In this document: piece after piece, positions 58,111 through 64,000 of the stretch
Layout of the letters: each line of letters starts with the position of its first letter
How positions within the stretch are numbered: position 1 is the first letter of the stretch
Assembly: GCF_963855985.1 (NCBI RefSeq)
Contig: NC_087112.1
Coordinates: 5,768,501-5,832,500, forward strand
Reading direction: 5' to 3'
DNA: 64,000 bases
Origin: Ostrinia nubilalis
Lineage: Eukaryota > Arthropoda > Insecta > Lepidoptera > Crambidae
Made by a program: the position numbers and the translations under genes
Notes under the pieces: model-generated
Databases searched by the model: none
Told to the model about the DNA's origin: nothing
What the model saw: only the letters and a program-made list of their open reading frames with translations

Positions 58111-61100
58111 AAAAATATTCAAGTATAGCATCTGGTATGCATCTGGTAGTCATCATCTAATGTTGATGAGATGATGATGGAAGGTAAAACTCCTTAACGC
58201 TTAGGAGTTGGAGAATAATTCTTTAAATATTTTAGGTACGTATGTACATACAGTTGTATTACTTCAGGTTTTTTAGGTGAGCTGATGATGAAAGGTCAAA
58301 CTTCGTAAGTTAGGAGTTAGATGATACTTTTTAGTTGCCCATATTTAAAGTAGGTAGCCTGTATTTTTGTGTTGGACAACTATTCCATTGTAAAGTACAG
58401 ATATTCGTAACCGTAACCGAAACTTTCGGATATCCGAAATAAAAAAATGTCCGTAACCGTATTACCGTATCCATAACCGAAACTTATGTAGTTTAACATC
58501 CTTAATCTCCAGTCGATCGGTGGAAGTAGAAGTCTTTAGACCACCTTGAGCGGTGGATTATTGTCGCCTCAACATTTACCTACTTTACCTACCTCTTCCA
58601 AGATTTGGATCATTAATAAGAAGCGTGCATTTTAATGGCGGTGTGCATGATACATTCATGATAGATATGCATCTGAGATCACTGAAATTTGCTTTGCTAG
58701 ATTTGTATCATATCTTAATGTTTAAATGATTATCTAAGTGTTTTGACGCGGAGTTTAAACTTTAAATGAAGTAGGTATTCCGGAAGTGAAAATTCTAAGG
58801 AATATTATGATAAACAAAATTGTAGGTATATCTACATTTTCATCAGACAAAGTGATCTTACAAATTCAGCAAAAGTTATTGTCTATTGTCTTATATGTCT
58901 TATTATTTCTATAATGGGAAGAATTGAGAATTTAAATAATGTGTTCTGTATAATTCATTGCATACAAGTATAAATAACGATCATACCTACTTAGTTACAG
59001 AACAAAAATAGGCACGTTTACGTATTTGCCTGTATTAATTTTTATCTGCGTTTAAAATTTGCTCTCAGTTATATTTTATTTACAAAGACATGTAAGATAC
59101 ATGTCTTAAATAATAAAAACCAGTTTAGGTTTAGAGTCGTGCTTGCAAGATGACACCAAAGTTTGATCAAATCATTATACAGTACCCGTGAAAAGATTGA
59201 CAAACATTGGCACCAATTCTAACAAGCTTTGCAAATAAGTGGAACATTTTGAAAATAATGTTTTTCTTGGTTCATGAAGATGAATCATTGTTACTTAATC
59301 TAAAAATGTAGAGAACTAATAGGTAGGTAATCATTTCATTTAGTGCTTCCAAAAATCCCACCTACTTGCTAAATTTGGTTTAACAATAACAAATGGGTGC
59401 CTGTGTTTATCTTATTCTCTGAGCTAATGTTCTGCTAAAAAGCACGAAATTACTATTTTTGAACAATCGGAAAAACTTTTCTTCTCTTCTTAACCAAACT
59501 CCATTCCAATTAGCATCGGCTCTGATAGTATAAATCGTGGTCATACTTAAATTTATGAACCTGGATTTTCATAGGTTTATGATTACAGACTCTATCATCT
59601 TCGGGTTTGGTCAAAAAGATGTTTATTGTATGTTTAAATCATTTGAATTTGAAACATCTAAAAAGGAAAGTATAGGTATAGCCAAATGTCCGGCTTCGAT
59701 TTAATTTATTTGGATCTTGGACGAATAAATTTTGATTTAAATAAGTAATTTTAGAGAGTCAAAAATAACACATGTATATTTTTACTTGCCCAATATCAAC
59801 CCATTGAGAGAAATTAATCTGAAGTATTGAAAAGTAACTTGTTGAAACTACATAACGGTGCCTTCTCCAAGTTTGATGACCTGCATCTTCTACTTACTGA
59901 CATTTAAGGACTTTATTACAAACCAGAACCGGATTTAGAATGGCAGTTTTGTATCATGCAAAGCCTGCAATTTGAGGTTCATTCAACGAATAAAACCGTA
60001 CGAAAGTGGTCTAACTTATCGAAATAGAGCACATAGAAATGATTTGCCTACCTTACGGATGTTTTGGAGTTTGTCTCAGGAAGCTTAATACATAGTATAA
60101 TTTTGTCCTCGAGATTTTACATCTTATTCCTAAGAATTCTAATTAGTAAAGTCCGCGGCAAAAGGATTAAATAATGTTGTTTTTTTTTTTTCAGTTTAGT
60201 TCAGTTATTCTGTGGTACAGGCGCGACGAAATGTAACTTTTCATCGAGGAAAGTTGGTCCCGGTACCTACTAAGTATTTGTTTTAAAAAGTTACTGTACT
60301 TTGTAATTTTTATAATGGTTGGCTTCAATTAACTTTTTGAATAAGTATTTCATCATTTTCGATAGTTTACGATATGACTGTGTTTGATAATAGGATTTTA
60401 ATAGTTTATTTTATAGTTGATCCAAATGAAACGAGGAAATACTCATTGCTTACATTTTACTAGACAGCTAAGATAGTAAATTATTATTTATTGGGTTTTG
60501 TCGCGGGTTTCTTAAATTTTTATGAGAAAGATTATCCTTATTTATTAGGTGTCAGAAATTAGTTTTGAGTGCATATTTTGAAGTCACGCAACAATATGTA
60601 CGAAAGGTTTAAGTTTCCCATCCTTTTCTACTTATTAACTATCCTAGACTTTTTCTATGTAGATCGATGCTCTACCAAAAATATATGGTGTCACTTTTTG
60701 TATTACGCTCAGTAAACAACATCTTTTGAATATTGTTTTCAAACAATCGTTTGTGCAATAAGAAGTCTGTATTTAAAATTTAAATATCACCAAACACTTA
60801 ATTGAAATGTCAGACTTACCAGAAAACAATTTACAAACAATTAACTCAGTTCACAAAACCATTTCCCACAAAAACACTTGCACAAACAAAAGCGCGCGCA
60901 AATCTATTTTGGCGCGTAAACTGACAGACGGCAGAGAATGGCGGACGGCGCACTGTCACACAGATCCGAACCCGACTGAGTGTCACTGCGTCGCTTGCGC
61001 ACTCACAGTAACGCAATCGGGGAAGGTTAACACGACGTATCGCCTGAATTATAAGCAAAAGCATTTGCATGAAAATGAAGGCACGTAAACAAACAAAACT

Positions 61101-61719
61101 AACTTAAGTAATTTTCTTGCAAATGATCCAACCCGGCCGTCGTGGTCCGTTTCTAAGATGAAAGTTCATGAAAGTAGCGAAGCTAATACCAAATACTCAA
61201 ACATGGAAAAAGTGGTTTATTTCCATCAGTTGAAAAATTTCAGTTGGAAAAACTTGTATGGGTTGGAAAATTACGACATTAAAATACCTACCTAATAGGT
61301 CAGTATTACGATGTAAAATTAAATTCATTTGATTTTAGGTAAGAAATGAAAACAGTTAGTAAGAACGACTACCTACGCTTTTTGATTGTGAGAGTTTCCA
61401 TAAAACTTTCAGCGGGAGACTGAAATTCAGCAAATTCACGTAAGCAAAGTCGCAGGAAAAGCTAGTAAACATTATTTAAATACCTCTTCACATTAACTAC
61501 ATAGATGGCGGAAAATCGGGGTAGCAAAAAATAGTGACGTAGGTACCATATAATGATAATGATGAATTTGTATTCAGGATTTGAACGTCCACAGTGAATA
61601 CCAGCAGGTGAAAAACCTTTATGACTAAGTTCTTTTCACTCCTCACGAATTCTTTACTGACCTTCCTCGATGACACTAATGCTCAGTAGTATAGGTACAT
61701 GACATGGGTACTTTTACTG
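58111..61719. other. Intergenic stretch, no gene supported
   Basis: AT-rich. Near 58395-58495 is a degenerate run of CCGTAACCGAAAC-like words. A 93-codon open stretch at 60807-61088 overlaps a GC-richer patch but has no recognisable motif and competes with an antisense frame of similar length. Confidence 0.4.
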
Positions 61720-62045
61720 GGTAGGATTAACCAAAGTGACCGTTCATAGCTCGCAGAACTGCTAAAATCAAGTGGCATTGGGCGGGACACATAGCTCGTA
61801 GAGACGATGGCCGTTGGGGCAGAAAGTTCTCGAGTGGCAACCACGGGTCGGAAGACGTAGCGTAGGCCTGCCAGGGCTCCTACTAGGTGGACCGACGATC
61901 TGGTGAAGGTCGCGGGAAGAACCTGAATGCGGGCAGCGCAAGACCGGTCGTTATGGAAAGCCTTGACGTCAACTTCTGGACAAAGGCCTTCCTTTGTCCA
62001 GAAGTTGACGTCATTTGGCTGAAACGAACTATCGAACGAGGATGT
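61720..62045 (+). mobile_element. RTE-clade LINE 3' fragment with internal hairpin
   Basis: Contains GCAGAACTGCTAAAATCAAG, GGCGGGACACATAGCTCGTA, GGACCGACGATCTGGTGAAG and TTGACGTCATTTGGCTGAAA. At about 61967-62012 a perfect palindrome (AACTTCTGGACAAAGGCCTT with its mirror) interrupts the usual QQW coding region. Confidence 0.85.
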
Positions 62046-62623
62046 CTAATCTTTTCAAGTCGTGGCACATACGAGTTAAGTAGTAGGTACAACGTAATGA
62101 ATGACAATCCAAGTTCTAAACTGTGACAAGCAGAGATAAATGCAATTAAGATGTCACGTTCATGTATTGTGATTGCAATTTTAGTTACACAGCTTGAGTA
62201 GGTAAGGAATTTATTTTGTTATAATCGCATTTGAACAAAAAATACTAGACATGTACCAGACAGAATACTTTATCTAATTTTATTATGAATGTTACGTGAG
62301 ATAAGTGCAGTTTTATTGATATTATCACAGTTAAATACTAACAGTATTTATATCATAAAGGTGACACCTCACTATAGCATTCTAGGCTCCATGATATAGT
62401 CACTCGCCTCGTAGTGTGGATGCACCGTTACGTTATGGGACCTAGGCAAACCACTACTACAATCTTCCATTGTTTGTTAATATTATGGGAACCAGAGACA
62501 ATAATAATTCGTAACGCATTTCGCACTAGTCAACCAGTCCCAGAGTCCTACATACGAGAGCTAAGTAGTAGGTATCTACTTAGGTAATACCTAAGAATGG
62601 ATAGCAAAGTCTAGTCAAAAGAC
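62046..62623. other. Intergenic stretch, nothing recognisable
   Basis: AT-rich, no feature I can support. Confidence 0.4.
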
Positions 62624-62792
62624 TAGGCGCAGACCACCGATTTTTAGTTGACCGATAGTTGTGCCCGATTTTAAATTGTATGAAGAATCGGCCAATTCAA
62701 ATCGGTGTAATGTGCGCACTTCCATACATGCCCATACTGATCAACTGCCCGACTAAACTATCGGCCGACGAAAAATCGATGGTCTGCGCCTA
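62624..62792. mobile_element. MITE, TAGGCGCAGACCACCGAT family, copy 2
   Basis: Ends TAGGCGCAGACCACCGATTT and TAGGCGCAGACCATCGATTT, same family as 49311-49489. Confidence 0.85.
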
Positions 62793-63096
62793 AACTTAGG
62801 CCTACATTTCCCGACCATTGCCATCGATGAGGGAATTTGACGTATTCGTCCTTTTCATCCCTCTACTTTCTAGGAACTAGGAACACTGAAACTAGTAGAA
62901 GTGCAGAGTGCTGATGGAATAAAGATTTAAAGAAAAAGAAGAGAGTGATGAGAGATAGACCGTGTATTTCCAAAGAGAGAAGAGAAGTGACAGATATAAA
63001 CAAACAGAATAAAAGTCATATTTACATACTTTACAAATCACATTTTGTAAGGAGACTTCTCTACCTACAAGATAACGTTTTTAAAGTAGGTATTTA

Positions 63097-63360
63097 CAAT
63101 ATCATCATCATTTCAGCCATAGGAAGTCCACTGCTGAACATAGACATAGGCCTCCCCCCAATGATTTCCACTAAGGCCGGTTGGTGGCGGCACTGGCGGC
63201 CTTCCTGTGCTGCTTCCTTTAAGAGGTCGTCGGTCCACCTTGTGGGTGGACTCCACTCCAGAACCTTGCTGCCCCATCGGCCGTCAGTTCTGCGTACTAT
63301 ATGCCCTGCCCATTGCCTCTTCAACTTGCTAATCCGTTGGGCTATGTCATTGGGATATTT
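63097..63360 (-). mobile_element. RTE-clade LINE 3' end with (ATC)n tail
   Basis: Minus-strand frame encodes LKRQWAGHIVRRTDGRWGSK and TRWTDDLLKEA before the ATCATCATCATTTCAGCC tail. 5' truncated. Confidence 0.88.
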
Positions 63361-63369
63361 ACAATATTA

Positions 63370-63955
63370 GGGTAGACCGGGGACAATAGTACCATTTTTT
63401 GGAAATTGTTCAATATTGAGAAATCTAAATGAAATGTAACTTATTCTGTTAGGATGCTGTAAAAACTAGACTCTTAAGCTACAAATTTAAGCATGCAGAG
63501 TTGAACTATTATTTCGAATACTTAATGAAAAACGAATTTAAACTGTACGATGTCTCATGTTACAATTGACCCCTACAACGCTGCAACGGGTCAATTGTAC
63601 CAATAATATATGAGGCAATAAAAGTAGTTATGTTTATCTAATCATCACCTTTATTGGTATTCTGTTCTCTTAATCTCCTACAATCATCAGTCTTTATTAA
63701 TTGAGATCGAAAATATTTAGGAACAAGTATGAAAAATCAACACTTAAGTTTAAAAACAACACAATAACTTTTCTTCCATAAAAACGAATAAACTAACTGT
63801 TTCTACATAATATGCCATCTATTTGGCTCGGATATTGCTTCTGAAACAACAATAAGCATAATAACAATGATAGAAATATCAAAACTGAAAAATCTATTTT
63901 TGTATGAGGGTACAATTGACCCCTGGTACAATTGACCCCTGGTACAATTGACCCT
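63370..63955. repeat. Repeat bounded by GGGGACAATAGTACC and CAATTGACCCCTGGTA
   Basis: The left end reads AGACCGGGGACAATAGTACC and the right end has ACAATTGACCCCTGGT twice in tandem plus a third partial. An internal CAATTGACCCCTACAACGCT also occurs. The mirror-like ends suggest a DNA element; no ORF. Confidence 0.5.
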
Positions 63956-64000
63956 GATTATTTATACCTACTACTGCTTCGACCTTTTAAGATTTTTTCA

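Noticed and set aside
60807..61088. Possible small gene, 93 codons
   Set aside because: No recognisable motif, antisense frame of similar length, no clear splice or promoter evidence.

Overview
The window looks like moth or butterfly (Lepidoptera) nuclear DNA. It is AT-rich and intron-containing. It is dense in repeat types typical of that order: 3' ends of RTE-clade LINEs with (GAT)n tails, Lep1-type Helitron-like ends, and many palindromic MITEs. No bacterial features are present. The species cannot be named from the sequence.

Two host genes lie head to head around 30.3-30.9 kb. On the minus strand, from about 30.29 kb leftwards and off the left edge, is a P5B-type transport ATPase (ATP13A2/ATP13A3 family). 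I could place 16 consecutive coding exons plus one alternative first exon, joined in phase, covering about 792 residues up to the TGDN motif. The C-terminal third lies outside the window. On the plus strand is POLR2L (RPB10), the 67-residue subunit shared by RNA polymerases I, II and III. It is complete in two coding exons separated by a 12,956-base intron filled with transposons.

The striking feature is that five ATPase exons (numbered here 5, 10, 11, 14 and 17) have nearby partial copies in the flanking intron, from two or three copies up to about 21. Copies of exons 5, 11, 14 and 17 lie on the 3' side of the real exon and keep its donor end. Copies of exon 10 lie on the 5' side and keep its acceptor end. 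In the copies compared by eye, nearly all differences from the real exon are synonymous, which is unexpected for dead DNA.

Mobile elements by region: an intact Ty3/gypsy LTR retrotransposon (14.5-19.5 kb, two ORFs, LTRs that look identical) antisense in an ATPase intron; a second LTR element (34.7-40.2 kb) in the POLR2L intron whose single ORF keeps Gag, protease and an integrase zinc finger but no reverse transcriptase; a hAT-like element (40.3-43.6 kb, 8-bp target duplication) carrying a broken R1-clade LINE; and a terminal-inverted-repeat element (44.9-46.8 kb). From 44.1 to 64 kb I find no convincing host gene, only MITEs, LINE fragments, a 1,320-base near-perfect palindrome and AT-rich sequence.
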